A stretch of DNA of 64,000 nt, from contig CBDBKU010000003.1 in assembly GCA_965206775.1 (NCBI GenBank), positions 2,108,001 through 2,172,000 of the forward strand, given 5' to 3'. A program made the translations under genes and the position numbers. This document shows positions 44,560 to 54,031 of this stretch, piece by piece. The stretch comes from VXMF01 sp965206775 (GTDB lineage: Bacteria; Acidobacteriota; Terriglobia; Bryobacterales; UBA6623). The notes beneath the pieces are model-generated. The model was not told the DNA's origin, did not search any database, and saw only the letters and a program-made list of their open reading frames with translations. Each line of letters begins with the position of its first letter. Position 1 is the stretch's first letter.

Positions 44560-45942
44560 TCAGGACAGGATCTTGCCCGGATTGAGGATTCCTGCCGGGT
44601 CCATCGCTGCCTTGAGGGCCCGCATCACGGCGACGCCCTCGCCATGCTGGTCGACTAGGGCCGCTTTCTTGCCGATTCCGATTCCGTGCTCGCCACTGCA
44701 CGTGCCCCCCAGCGCGATCGCCCGATCGATCATTTGCTGGTTCGCGACACCGGCTCGATCCATCTCCACTTCGTCAGTTGGATCGACCAGGAAGATTGCG
44801 TGGAAGTTGCCGTCTCCAACGTGCCCTAGGATCGGCGCGACCAAGCTGGCTGCCGCGACATCGGCGTGCGTCGCGGCAATGCACTCCGCAAGTCTGGAGA
44901 TTGGGACGCACACGTCGGTGACCCATCCGTACGATCCGGGTCGCAGCGCCTTGATGGCGTAGTAGGCGTGATGGCGCGCATGCCACAACTTGTCCCGATT
45001 CTCTCGCTCGGGAGTCCATTGGAAGTCCCCGCCGCCGTGGTCGGATGCAATCTCCCCCGCTCGCTCGGCCTGCTCGGCCACGCTCGCCGGAGTGCCGTGG
45101 AATTCGAGAAAGAGTGTGGGTGCCGTTTCGCAGGCCAGCTTCGCGTACTTGTTGACGGCGCGCATGGAAGACTCGTCTAGCAGTTCGCAACGTGCGACCG
45201 GTATTCCAAACTGCAGGATTTCGATGACGGTTTCCACGCATTCCTCGATACCGGGGAAGTGACACACGGCGGCCGATATGGCCTCGGGAAGAGGATACAG
45301 CTTCAGCTGCACCTCGGTGATCACCCCGAGGGTGCCTTCCGATCCCAGCATTAGCTTGGTGAGGTCGTAGCCTGCCGAGGATTTCCTGGCGCGGCCGCCT
45401 GTGCGGACGGTCCGGCCGTCGGCGAGGACGCAGGTCAGGCCGAGGACGTTTTCGCGAATCGTTCCGTAGCGCACGGTGGTGGTGCCGGAAGCGCCGGTGG
45501 CGGCCATTCCGCCAACCGACGCGTCGGCGCCGGGGTCCACTGGCAGCCACAACCCGTGCTTTTCCAAGTGGTGGTTGAGTGCGAGGCGACGGATCCCGGC
45601 CTGCACTCGGCAATCGAGATCGTCGACCTGCAGATCCAGCACTCGGTCCATCCGGGACAGGTCGACGGAAATCCCTCCGCACGTCGCTTGCACGTGGCCG
45701 TCGACAGCCGTGCCGGCGCCGAACGGAATGACTGGCAGCGAGCGAGAATGGCAAATCTCGAGAACGGAAGAGACTTCTTCATTCGTCAAGGGAAAGGCAA
45801 CTGCGTCGGGTGCGGCAGGGGGATGGAATGATTCATCGCGGGCGTGACTTTCGATGTCATATGCCGATGTCGAGAGCCGCTCGCCCAGCAGGGCCGCTAG
45901 TTCATTTCGGGCGGCTTCGAATCCTGAGCAGGAAGTTTCCAT
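44560..45942 (-). CDS. FAD-binding D-lactate/2-hydroxy-acid dehydrogenase (GlcD/LDHD family)
   Basis: A 460-residue flavoprotein of the vanillyl-alcohol-oxidase fold. The FAD-binding N-terminal domain shows VIPFGAGTAVDGH and VDPGADASVGGMAATGASG. The C-terminal part includes GHVGDGNFHAIFLVDP and GTCSGEHGIGIGKKA, with metal- and substrate-binding His residues, and ends in DPAGILNPGKIL. This pattern is that of mitochondrial-type D-lactate dehydrogenase or glycolate oxidase GlcD. The start at ATG 45942 replaces a longer frame to 46014. It is divergent from the SDR gene. Confidence 0.9.
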   Translation of the reverse strand: METSCSGFEAARNELAALLGERLSTSAYDIESHARDESFHPPAAPDAVAFPLTNEEVSSVLEICHSRSLPVIPFGAGTAVDGHVQATCGGISVDLSRMDRVLDLQVDDLDCRVQAGIRRLALNHHLEKHGLWLPVDPGADASVGGMAATGASGTTTVRYGTIRENVLGLTCVLADGRTVRTGGRARKSSAGYDLTKLMLGSEGTLGVITEVQLKLYPLPEAISAAVCHFPGIEECVETVIEILQFGIPVARCELLDESSMRAVNKYAKLACETAPTLFLEFHGTPASVAEQAERAGEIASDHGGGDFQWTPERENRDKLWHARHHAYYAIKALRPGSYGWVTDVCVPISRLAECIAATHADVAAASLVAPILGHVGDGNFHAIFLVDPTDEVEMDRAGVANQQMIDRAIALGGTCSGEHGIGIGKKAALVDQHGEGVAVMRALKAAMDPAGILNPGKILS

Positions 45943-46012
45943 ACAGAGCCATCGTAGCGATCTCGCACCTCGTGCCACGACTTCCGGTGGCTTGTTAAGA
46001 TGGCGTGCCGAC

Positions 46013-46798
46013 ATGGATCACGCAAGAATGTTCTCGCTCGAAGGCCGGACTGCACTTGTTGCCGGCGCCAGTCGCGGCATCGGATTGGCGACCGCCAAGA
46101 CCATCGCCTCCCTTGGCGCGCACGCGGTGCTAGCCGCACGCTCCGAGGATGCCTTGGAGGAGGAGGCTGCGAAGCTCCGGAGTGCCGGCCTGTCCGCCGA
46201 GGCGATTCGACTGGACATCACCGACGACGACTCCATCGATTCCGCCGCTGCGGCCTGTGCCGATGCCGACGTTCTCGTGAACGTGGCCGGGACCAACATC
46301 CGCCGACGGTTCCAAGATTACACTCGCGAAGAGTACGAGCTCATCATGCAGACCAATCTGCACGGTATCGTGCGCTTGACGCGCTTGGTCGGCGGACGGA
46401 TAGTCGAACGGGGCAGGGGCGGGAAGATCGTGAATATCGGCAGCTTGATGTCAGTGCTCGGACTGCCGTACCTTTCGGTCTACGCAATGACGAAGAGCGC
46501 TCTCGCCGGCTTGACCCGAGTCCTCGCCGCGGAATGGGCGCATGCTGACGTGCAGGTTAATTGCATCGCCCCGGGCTTTATTCTCACCGACCTGAACCGA
46601 GACATGTGGGCGCCGGCCCACATGGCGGAATGGTTGCGCTCGGTCCAGTCCAACCCTCGACTGGGAACGCCCGACGACATCGCCGGGCTGGCGGCGTTTC
46701 TCGCCAGCCCCGCTGCCGACTACATTACTGGACAGGTGATTGCGTCGGACGGCGGCTACACCACCACCGCCAATTGGCCGTTCGAGCCGCTGGCCTGA
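46013..46798 (+). CDS. Short-chain dehydrogenase/reductase (SDR)
   Basis: A 261-residue classical SDR. The cofactor motif is GASRGIG near the N-terminus, NVAGTN follows, the catalytic Ser is in IGSLMS, and Tyr/Lys are in YAMTK. The C-terminal GFILTDLNRDMW and the terminal GQVIASDGGYT are typical of gluconate 5-dehydrogenase or 3-ketoacyl-reductase-like members. NAD(P)-linked oxidation of a sugar acid is the most probable role. It is divergent from the lactate-dehydrogenase-like gene, 70 bp apart. Confidence 0.92.
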   Translation: MDHARMFSLEGRTALVAGASRGIGLATAKTIASLGAHAVLAARSEDALEEEAAKLRSAGLSAEAIRLDITDDDSIDSAAAACADADVLVNVAGTNIRRRFQDYTREEYELIMQTNLHGIVRLTRLVGGRIVERGRGGKIVNIGSLMSVLGLPYLSVYAMTKSALAGLTRVLAAEWAHADVQVNCIAPGFILTDLNRDMWAPAHMAEWLRSVQSNPRLGTPDDIAGLAAFLASPAADYITGQVIASDGGYTTTANWPFEPLA

Positions 46799-46811
46799 TT
46801 GCCGCGACCCG

Positions 46812-48062
46812 CTAGACAGTCTCGCCGCGGACGAGGTCCTCGACGGATTCTCGCTTCCTCACGATACGGAAAGTCTCTCCGTCGACGAGGACCTCGGCGG
46901 CTCTCGGTCGGGAGTTGTAGTTCGACGACTGCACGAAGCCGTACGCGCCTGCGGTCGCGACCGCCAATAGGTCCCCTTGGTCGCACGGACCTAAGTCGCG
47001 CCCCTTGGCCAGGAAGTCGCCACTCTCGCAAACCGGTCCGACGACGTCGCACCGGGTCGTCGGACCCTGCCGGCGCCGCGCTGTGAGAATCTCGTGGTGC
47101 GCTCTGTAGAGTGCGGGTCGGATCAAGTCGTTCATCGCTCCGTCCACGACCACGAAGGTCTTCCGTCCGGCTGGCTTCCGGTACAGCACTTTGGTCAGCA
47201 GCACACCGGCCTGCCCCACGATCGACCGTCCGGGCTCGAGTCCGAGGCGAAACCCTGTCCCGCTCAATGCCTTGCAGAGCATTCGGCCGTAAGCGCTGAT
47301 CGAGACGCTCGCTTGACTAGCTTCATAGCCGACGGCCAAGCCCCCTCCAAGGTCGATCGAACGGATCGCAACGCCCGCGTCACGTAGGCGCACAGCTAGC
47401 GAGAACATCTGGCTTAGAGTGTCCCGGAACACGCCAATGTCGAATATCTGCGAGCCGATATGGCAGCTCACGCTCGTGAAACGCAACGGTGACCAGCGAT
47501 CGTGGTCGATGTACAGCGACTCGGCTTCCTCCAGCGGGATACCGAACTTGTGCTCGGTGAGGCCGGTCGCTATGTACGGATGGGTCTTGGCGTCGATGTC
47601 CGGGTTGACGCGAAGGGCCACCGCCGGGGCCGCCCCGGACTCTCGACAAATGTCCCGCAGGAGATCGAGTTCCTGCGCAGACTCGCAATGGAAGGCTCCG
47701 ATACCTTGCTCCAACGCGTATCGCAGTTCCGAACTGGTCTTGCCGGCACCCGAGAAAACCACTTTCGCCGGATCGCCGCCTGCTTTGAGGACGCGGTATA
47801 GCTCGCCGCCGGAAACGATGTCGAATCCGGCTCCTTCTGATGCCAGCAGTGCCAGTACGGCAAGAGATGAGTTCGCCTTGACGGCATAGTGGATTTGGTG
47901 GGGGATGCCGGCGAGCGACACCTCGTATCCGCGAAAGTTCTCCCGGATCGCCCGGGCCGAATACACGTAGGCAGGGGTTCCGGAAACCTTCGCGACACCG
48001 TGTAGCGAAACGCCCTCGCAGTGGAGCGTATCCTGACGGTAATGAAATCCCTGCAGTGGCAT
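46812..48062 (-). CDS. lysA: Diaminopimelate decarboxylase
   Basis: A 416-residue PLP enzyme that makes L-lysine from meso-diaminopimelate. The alanine-racemase-fold N-terminal domain carries PLP Lys62 in IHYAVKANSS. Further family marks are HCESAQELDLL, HKFGIPLEEA, DLGGGLAVGY, LEPGRSIVGQAG and the C-terminal GPVCESGDFLA, with the active-site Cys. Start ATG 48062 follows from the family; a longer frame to 48218 overlaps the phosphatase gene and was dropped. It is 22 bp downstream of that phosphatase on the same strand. Confidence 0.95.
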   Translation of the reverse strand: MPLQGFHYRQDTLHCEGVSLHGVAKVSGTPAYVYSARAIRENFRGYEVSLAGIPHQIHYAVKANSSLAVLALLASEGAGFDIVSGGELYRVLKAGGDPAKVVFSGAGKTSSELRYALEQGIGAFHCESAQELDLLRDICRESGAAPAVALRVNPDIDAKTHPYIATGLTEHKFGIPLEEAESLYIDHDRWSPLRFTSVSCHIGSQIFDIGVFRDTLSQMFSLAVRLRDAGVAIRSIDLGGGLAVGYEASQASVSISAYGRMLCKALSGTGFRLGLEPGRSIVGQAGVLLTKVLYRKPAGRKTFVVVDGAMNDLIRPALYRAHHEILTARRRQGPTTRCDVVGPVCESGDFLAKGRDLGPCDQGDLLAVATAGAYGFVQSSNYNSRPRAAEVLVDGETFRIVRKRESVEDLVRGETV

Positions 48063-48084
48063 CGGTTCGCTTTCCGGATCCGCG

Positions 48085-49845
48085 TCACTCTGTGACGCGC
48101 AGGACAACTGCCGTGCGGTCGTCACCTTGCGGGCACCCTTCGCAGAAACTTCCCACGCCATCGAACAATCGCTCCAGAATCTCCTGGGCCGATGCGTCGC
48201 GAAGCCCTCCAAGGACATCCCTTAGACGCTCGTCGCCGTAAAATTCCCCCTGGCCGTCGAGGCTCTCGCTGAACCCATCCGACACGCTGACGGCGAAGTC
48301 TCCCGGCTCCAATTCAAGCGCTACTTCCTCGTACTCGGTGTCTTCGAAGAGGCCGAGAGGAATGCCCTCCAGGCGGACCGTATCGAGCTGGCTCCCCCTG
48401 AAAACATAGGGGAGCGGCATTCCCGCCCCAGCCATCACGAGCCGGCGCTGCGGGGCGTCCCAGGTAAGGAAGTGAGCTGCGAGAAATCGGTTCTCGACCT
48501 TGCGGCGGTGGAGAGAGTTGTTGACTCGTCCGAAGGTAGCTCCTGGCGCCAGACCGGAATCCGCAGCCGTACGAATCAAGCCGCTCGCCAGCGCGGCGTA
48601 CAAAGCGGCGGCGGCTCCCTTTCCACTTACATCGGCGTTCAGGATCCCGATCGCGTCCCCGCGGTCATAGAAGTCGTAGAAGTCGCCAGAGACTACCGAT
48701 GCGGGCTCGTTTCTTGCGGCGATTTCAATTCCCATCGCGCGAAGGCTCCCGACTGGGAGCATGTGCCTCTGCAGTGCGCGTGCTGCAACCAGATCCCCCT
48801 CCAGGCGCGCTTCGCTGCGCACCTTGTCTTCGTAAAGGCGTGCGTTCTCGATGGCCGTAGAAATCTGCGGGGCGAGCAACATCAGGGTGTGCATGTCGTC
48901 TCTGCTGAAGCCCGCGCGATGGACGCACTCCAGGTCGAGAACCCCTATTAACTCGTTCTTGAGGATCAGCGGGACCGAGACTTCCGAACCGATGCCCGGC
49001 ATCGATGCGATGTAGCGCGGATCCCGGCTTGTATCGTCTACCAAGACAGGCTCGCGGGTGGCAGCGGCGCTGCCCACAAGGCCTCGACCGATCTCGATGT
49101 CCCTCCACTGGACCCGCTCTTCGAACTTGACGCCGAAGTAGTGCTTGAGAACGGGACGCTGCGGGTCCTTCAGGTAGATCGCGAGCACGTCGTAGCGGAT
49201 CATCGTCCTTACGAGTGTTGAGATTTCTTGGAGCAGGTCGCCGAGCTGCAGAATGCTAGAAAACTCGTGCGCGATCTGCTGCAGGGTGCTCAGTATCGAA
49301 TGCTGCTTGGCTTGCGCGTGGTAGAGCTGAGCGACATCGATCGCTAGGGAGAAGCGGGATGCCACCAGTTCCAGCAGGTCCGACACGCGGCTGTCAAATG
49401 CGTTCGGATCGGCGGATTGCAAATCGAGAACCGCGACGAGGCGACCGCGCGCGACCAGCGGGACCGCCAATTCGCTGCGCACCGAGTCGACCACCTGCAG
49501 ATACCCTGGCTCCCGGCCTACGTCATCAACGCGCACCGTAGCAAGCAAGCTCGCGGCTCTGCCCGTGAGACCTTCTCCGACGGGGACGCGGAGGGTCCGC
49601 ACCAAGTCTGCCGAATAGCCGACGGCGTGGGCGACCCGCAACTCCGCGTCCTCCGTCGGAACCAAGACAGAGTACATTTCGTAGTCGACGATCTTGCGGA
49701 CAAGGCTCGCAAGCGCTTCCATCAAGGAGTCGAAGTCAAGCGTGTGCGTGGCCGCTGCCTCGGACGCTTCGAGGAGGATCTCTATCTTGGTGTTCGGGTC
49801 ATGGCCCGTGTCGATGGGCGCGCTACGCGAGACGTTGCCGGCCAT
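48085..49845 (-). CDS. GAF-GAF-PP2C (SpoIIE/RsbU-type) serine phosphatase
   Basis: The 586-residue protein has two GAF domains (about residues 30-170 and 190-335), a short coiled segment (RSEARLEGDLVAARALQRHML) and a C-terminal SpoIIE-type PP2C domain with metal-binding Asp motifs SGDFYDFY and DVSGKGA, then SDGFSE and GDDRTAVVL. Such proteins sense a small molecule through GAF and dephosphorylate a STAS anti-antagonist. It could act on the STAS protein encoded at 19.6 kb. ATG 49845 begins near the homology; a TTG at 49962 would add about 39 residues of unlikely sequence. lysA lies 22 bp downstream. Confidence 0.9.
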   Translation of the reverse strand: MAGNVSRSAPIDTGHDPNTKIEILLEASEAAATHTLDFDSLMEALASLVRKIVDYEMYSVLVPTEDAELRVAHAVGYSADLVRTLRVPVGEGLTGRAASLLATVRVDDVGREPGYLQVVDSVRSELAVPLVARGRLVAVLDLQSADPNAFDSRVSDLLELVASRFSLAIDVAQLYHAQAKQHSILSTLQQIAHEFSSILQLGDLLQEISTLVRTMIRYDVLAIYLKDPQRPVLKHYFGVKFEERVQWRDIEIGRGLVGSAAATREPVLVDDTSRDPRYIASMPGIGSEVSVPLILKNELIGVLDLECVHRAGFSRDDMHTLMLLAPQISTAIENARLYEDKVRSEARLEGDLVAARALQRHMLPVGSLRAMGIEIAARNEPASVVSGDFYDFYDRGDAIGILNADVSGKGAAAALYAALASGLIRTAADSGLAPGATFGRVNNSLHRRKVENRFLAAHFLTWDAPQRRLVMAGAGMPLPYVFRGSQLDTVRLEGIPLGLFEDTEYEEVALELEPGDFAVSVSDGFSESLDGQGEFYGDERLRDVLGGLRDASAQEILERLFDGVGSFCEGCPQGDDRTAVVLRVTE

Positions 49846-50112
49846 TTTGGCACCATCGATCCGGGGTTGGGACGGGCCGTGCAAGTCGATTTGTGGGAGC
49901 GTGGATTCCAGCCGCCCGCTGCGGCACGGATCCTTCCGCGGTACCGATATCGGACTCGGCAAGACCGCAATGCGAATGAATCGCCAGTGACCCTACGGCT
50001 TCAGTCTATCACCGGCGTTAGGCGACGGCCGTTCCCGTGTCGAGCAGGGTACGCTCGGACACTGCGATTCGAGGAACGGACAGTTGTGCCATGCACCGGC
50101 CTTGGGTGCCCC

Positions 50113-50895
50113 CTAGCGGTATCCGGAAACGGCAAGCGCCAGCTCGCGTCCTGCTCCGATGCGCGTGGCTCCAGCGTCCAGCATCAACCGTGCATCGGAT
50201 GCGGTTCGAATCCCGCCCGCCGCCACGACCTCCAGCTCGCCACCAACAGTGCGCCGCATCAACTCGATATCTCCGGTGTCGGCAACACAACCGTCGGAGC
50301 CCGTTGCCGACACTGCTGCGGCAGCTCCCGCGAGCTTGGCAACAACGCAGGCTTCGACCTTCTGGCGAGAGGTCAATAGCGGAAGTTCGAGTACGACGTT
50401 CAGGCGGGCACCGCGACACTTGGCGAGTTCTGCGACGGCTCGGATGTCGATGAATGCGGCATCGAGGTCACCGGATCGAAGTCCGCCGGTGTCGGCGACC
50501 ATCCACAGTTCGTCGACGCCCAGCCGTAGCAAGCACTCGGCTTCACTGCACTTGGCCGGCGTGAGGGATGCGCCATTCGGGTAACCGACGACCGAGGCGA
50601 CCTTCGTTACTCGGTTACTGAGCTCCCGAACTGCAAGCGCCGTCCAGCGAGGGGGTACACAGACTGACCGGAATCCGCCTGACTGGGTAGCCGAAAGGAC
50701 TTCCTGGATCTCAGACTTGCTGGTGTCCGCCCTTGCCAGAGACAGGTCGACGAGTCCCCGCAAGCCATTTGGGCCAGAATCAGGTGAAGCGGTCGGCTGG
50801 TTGCTGCCATTGCAGCTGCAGGTGTGCGGAGCTGCGGCACCAACAACGGCCAACGCAATCTCTTCCGCCAGGGCGGCTCGTTCTCGGTCGGTCAT
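50113..50895 (-). CDS. DeoC-like aldolase homologue lacking catalytic residues
   Basis: A 260-residue TIM-barrel protein clearly related to deoxyribose-phosphate aldolase: VDLSLARADTSKSEI, VCVPPRW, VVGYPNGASLT, LRSGDLDAAFIDIRAV, LLTSRQKVEACVVAK and AAGGIRTASDARLMLDAGATRIG. The catalytic positions differ. The Asp of the EIDMV motif is Trp131, the Schiff-base Lys of KTSTG is Val195 (in AVSATGS), and the second Lys of KAAGGIR is Val224. A conserved Lys of the strand before LLT (K/VILET) is Asn166. An N-terminal extension of about 45 residues is extra. It can hardly act as an aldolase; it may bind a sugar phosphate or be dead. It stands alone. Confidence 0.82.
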   Translation of the reverse strand: MTDRERAALAEEIALAVVGAAAPHTCSCNGSNQPTASPDSGPNGLRGLVDLSLARADTSKSEIQEVLSATQSGGFRSVCVPPRWTALAVRELSNRVTKVASVVGYPNGASLTPAKCSEAECLLRLGVDELWMVADTGGLRSGDLDAAFIDIRAVAELAKCRGARLNVVLELPLLTSRQKVEACVVAKLAGAAAAVSATGSDGCVADTGDIELMRRTVGGELEVVAAGGIRTASDARLMLDAGATRIGAGRELALAVSGYR

Positions 50896-51302
50896 GCCGA
50901 AGTCTCATTGTCCCCGTCAGCTGGGCAGCCTTGCAAGCGAGCGGGAGCCTGGTCCTCGGATCTGGACAGCGCTCCGTAATCCTGGCGCTCTTCCGGCTCT
51001 CTCTCCGCGCGATACGCATTCAGCCACTGAGCTCGTTCGTCAGTTCCTATCGGGCTGCCAATTTGACGGTCCAAGCAACTAGCGGATGATCCCAAACACG
51101 CCGTAGATCTTCAGCGACGCTTCGCCGGGAGGGCAGTGCACACCGATCCCCCTGCGCCGCTGCGGGAGGCCTCAGCCGACGACGAGTTCGCGGGCGCTCT
51201 TGTAGCGGATCGGGAGGGAAAGCCAAGCATTTGGTTGCAATCCTGTGATCCATCTGATTCAATGACCTGCAGACGAACGTTCGGTCTGGATCGCGTCGTC
51301 GC
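50896..51302. other. Intergenic, 407 bp, nothing recognised
   Basis: Between the divergent deoC-like gene and the small hypothetical gene. I find no RNA-like fold and no frame with family resemblance. It should hold both promoters. Confidence 0.45.
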
Positions 51303-51608
51303 GTGGACGTCCCGAGCGCGTGGTGGCTTTACGTGGAACAGCGGCTCAAGAATCTCATCAAGCAGCTCGGTACGGCGATCGACGAATCGCTTTCTGAATC
51401 CGACGCGATCGAGGAGGTGATTGGCGAAATCAAGAAAGAAGGATACGACGTGTTGCTTGTGCTGGAGGCAACGATCGGCTTCAACCGAAGGTCAAGTGGC
51501 TCTACCGAAGGCAAGGCGACCACGGTCACTCACAAAGACCTAGACGCTAGCCTGACGGAACAGGATCAGAAGTTCCTGAAGGCGTTGAGCATTAGTTTGG
51601 ACGAGTAG
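51303..51608 (+). CDS. Small helical protein of unknown function
   Basis: A 101-residue frame beginning at GTG 51303 (an alternative GTG lies at 51336, after the Trp-rich start). The body is amphipathic and acidic: QRLKNLIKQLGTAIDESLSE, AIEEVIGEIKKEGYDVLLVL and LTEQDQKFLKALSISLDE. It has no signal peptide or membrane segment and no motif I recognise. Codon use is like its neighbours, which supports it being real, but no ribosome site is evident. Confidence 0.55.
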   Translation: MDVPSAWWLYVEQRLKNLIKQLGTAIDESLSESDAIEEVIGEIKKEGYDVLLVLEATIGFNRRSSGSTEGKATTVTHKDLDASLTEQDQKFLKALSISLDE

Positions 51609-52187
51609 GCGGGGTGAAGGACCAAGCCTGGCAAGGGCCGGCGGGTCGTCCCAACGATTTCTCGCTACTGCCGAGTTCCATCCTCGCATCGTCAGACAAA
51701 ACGGGACTTGTTCGTCCTGCCGGCTTGGCTTGAGATCGAATTGATCCTAGCCACCTCTGCGATGGCACTCGGAAATCTTGTCATATGCAATCTAAGTTCT
51801 GGCACGATGAAGCTACATAGTTTCTACAGCTCTATGCCGGTGTTCCGCTACTCAAGGCGGCTTGTTCAGCGGATTAATAACGATCAACTAACCCGGGTAT
51901 TCTGAATTCGACCGCAACGGAAGACTCGTGTCAAACCGACTGAATTTCGCAGCCTGAGGGATTTGCTCGACTATGCCGGGACAGAGGATGTCTGGAACCA
52001 AGAGACGACCCCGAGTCGGGGATCCGGTACTTCGGCACGAGTCTCTTGGTCGACGGTCCGAAGAAAGATGATGGCGGTGTAGCAACGGCCGGGTGGGGTC
52101 GGATGCTCGTCGGCCTATTCCGCCACGACCACCGGTAGGGTTGAACGGGCAGAGTGCTGCCGCCCTCATCGGATTCCGGGCGAGGTG
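51609..52187. other. Intergenic, 579 bp, nothing recognised
   Basis: Between a plus-strand small gene and the end of the SIS-domain gene. The short frames present show no similarity to a family, and no tRNA or obvious terminator was found. GC content dips around 51.75-51.91 kb. Confidence 0.45.
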
Positions 52188-53246
52188 CTACAGGGTTTGG
52201 GTGACCTTCGAGAGCATTCGGGGGCGGTCCGGGTCGAGACCCTTGCTGGCAGCCAGATATGCTGCGAATAGCTGCGCGGGTACGATCGAGCGGATCGGTG
52301 TCAGCATGTCCGACGGGAAGCCGGGTGTCCGAGGGGTGGGGCCATAGAGTTCGATTCGATGCGAGCAGGGCAAATCGCCCAGAATCGACCCCGATCCGAT
52401 TCCGATGGTGTCCACACGGCTGCCCGCCAATCGCGTGAAGAGCTTTCCAGTCTCGTGGAATGTCGGTCCCGGGGGGGTGAAGACGAAGACCGGGAATCCC
52501 TCGTCCACCATGGCTATCGGCCCGTGAGCGAAGTCCGCCCCGGAAAAGGCCGCAGCCACGACGTAATTCGTCTCCATGAGCTTGAGGGCGAACTCGAAGC
52601 TGTTCGCGTAGTTGAAGCCCCTTCCGATCACGACTGTGCGGGACATGTCACGGTAGTGCTGCGCCAGTTGCTGGACCTCGGTTTCGTGTTCCAGCTGCAA
52701 TTGGACCGTGCTAGGAATCCCCCTAAGCACGTCATTGGGGATCTTTGCCCCGAGCGCTTGCGCCAGAAAATACAGCATCATGAGCTGCGCAGTGTAGGTC
52801 TTCGTCGCTGCGACGCTCGATTCGGGGCCGGCCCGAGTTGGCAGAACCACCTCGGCCAGCGTAGCGAGAGTGCTGCTGTCCTCGTTGGTAATTCCCACGG
52901 TATGTGTTCCAGCGCTCTTGGCGCACTCCAGATAGGCATTGACGTCCGTCGACTCGCCTGACTGGGAAATGCCTATGACCAAGGCGCCTGCCGGTAGCGA
53001 CTGCTTGTGGTACAGGGTTGAAATCGAGGGAGCAGCCAGGATCGTCGGGATGCCGAGGGTGATTTCGAACAGATATCGCGCGAAGAGCGCGGCGTTATCC
53101 GAGGTGCCCCTCGCGACGACCACGATCATCGTTGGCCGACTTTCCGAGAAGCGCTTGCGGAGCTGTTTCAAAGCCTCCGGTGGGGACGCCAGTATGCCTT
53201 CCAGCACTCGGGGCTGCTGGTGGATTTCCTTGAGCATCAACGACAT
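52188..53246 (-). CDS. SIS-domain aminosugar isomerase/deaminase (GlmS C-terminal-like, NagB-II/AgaS type)
   Basis: A 352-residue protein with two SIS domains and no glutaminase domain. Motifs are ARGTSDNAALFARYLFE, VIGISQSGESTDV, GPESSVAATKTYTAQLMML, GRGFNYANSFEFALKLMET and the terminal DPDRPRMLSKVTQTL. The last is typical of this group and of GlmS. It should isomerise or deaminate an amino-sugar phosphate, feeding or draining the glucosamine-6-phosphate pool. With no glutaminase it would use or release ammonia. The start at 53246 is an ATG. Confidence 0.92.
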   Translation of the reverse strand: MSLMLKEIHQQPRVLEGILASPPEALKQLRKRFSESRPTMIVVVARGTSDNAALFARYLFEITLGIPTILAAPSISTLYHKQSLPAGALVIGISQSGESTDVNAYLECAKSAGTHTVGITNEDSSTLATLAEVVLPTRAGPESSVAATKTYTAQLMMLYFLAQALGAKIPNDVLRGIPSTVQLQLEHETEVQQLAQHYRDMSRTVVIGRGFNYANSFEFALKLMETNYVVAAAFSGADFAHGPIAMVDEGFPVFVFTPPGPTFHETGKLFTRLAGSRVDTIGIGSGSILGDLPCSHRIELYGPTPRTPGFPSDMLTPIRSIVPAQLFAAYLAASKGLDPDRPRMLSKVTQTL

Positions 53247-53458
53247 CTTCGGTTACCTCTCGAGGACGCACATCCCCGATTTTAGCGACCCATGTCTTCG
53301 ACCGCGCATGTATTGCGCACGGGTCCCCTCAGGGCAGACCCGACCTCGGACAGCTGGGTTCGACCGGGAAATGCTCCTGTCTCCTCCCGCTTCGCTGTGT
53401 TCCGGCGTTAGCGCACTCGCGGATGAGATACCGAATGGGCGAACCCGGGCCGGTGGGG

Positions 53459-53929
53459 TCAAACGTGGCAGATGGCCAGGCCGCGCTTCGCCAAGTACTG
53501 CTGGTGGTACTCCTCGGCTGGATAGAAGCTTCCGGCCGGCTCGATCGCCGTGGACACCGGAAAAGCAAGGGCCCTGCTCTGCTCCAGACGAGACTTCGAG
53601 GCTGCCGCTACTTTAGCCTGCCGGTCGTTCTCGCAAAAGATCACGGATCGGTACTGATAGCCAACGTCCGGTCCCTGACGGTTCACTTGCGTTGGGTCGT
53701 GGCAGTCCCAGAATGTGTCGAGGAGCGTCTCGTAGCTGACCCGATCCGGGTCGAAGATCACCCTGACCACCTCTGTATGCCCCGTGTCTCCTCGGCAGAC
53801 GTCGTGATATGAGGGGTTCGGATATGTTCCACCAGCGTAGCCGACCGAGGTTGCCGTGACGCCGGGGATGTTGGCGAATCTCACCTCCACGCCCCAAAAG
53901 CATCCCGCTCCGAATGTAGCCGTTTCCAT
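53459..53929 (-). CDS. msrA: Peptide-methionine (S)-S-oxide reductase
   Basis: A 156-residue MsrA. The N-terminal catalytic motif is GAGCFWG, followed by VGYAGGTYPNPSYHDVCRG, GHTEVVRVIFDP and WDCHDPTQVNRQGPDVG, then YRSVIF. These match the single-domain family, which repairs oxidised methionine using thioredoxin. Start ATG 53929 has GAGG seven bases upstream and is preferred over a GTG at 53947. Confidence 0.95.
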   Translation of the reverse strand: METATFGAGCFWGVEVRFANIPGVTATSVGYAGGTYPNPSYHDVCRGDTGHTEVVRVIFDPDRVSYETLLDTFWDCHDPTQVNRQGPDVGYQYRSVIFCENDRQAKVAAASKSRLEQSRALAFPVSTAIEPAGSFYPAEEYHQQYLAKRGLAICHV

Positions 53930-54031
53930 GGTTTGCCTCGCATTCACGCCGGTCGTTCACCCGTGCACTTCAATGTATCCAAATGTCTCTCCTCGGACTA
54001 GAGCGATTGAAACCTCCCGCTGGCCGGGCAT

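Noticed and set aside
50203..50213. Sequence GGTTCGAATCC resembling a tRNA T-loop
   Set aside because: It is the complement of the GGIRT codons in the DeoC-like gene. No acceptor stem or anticodon arm can be built around it.
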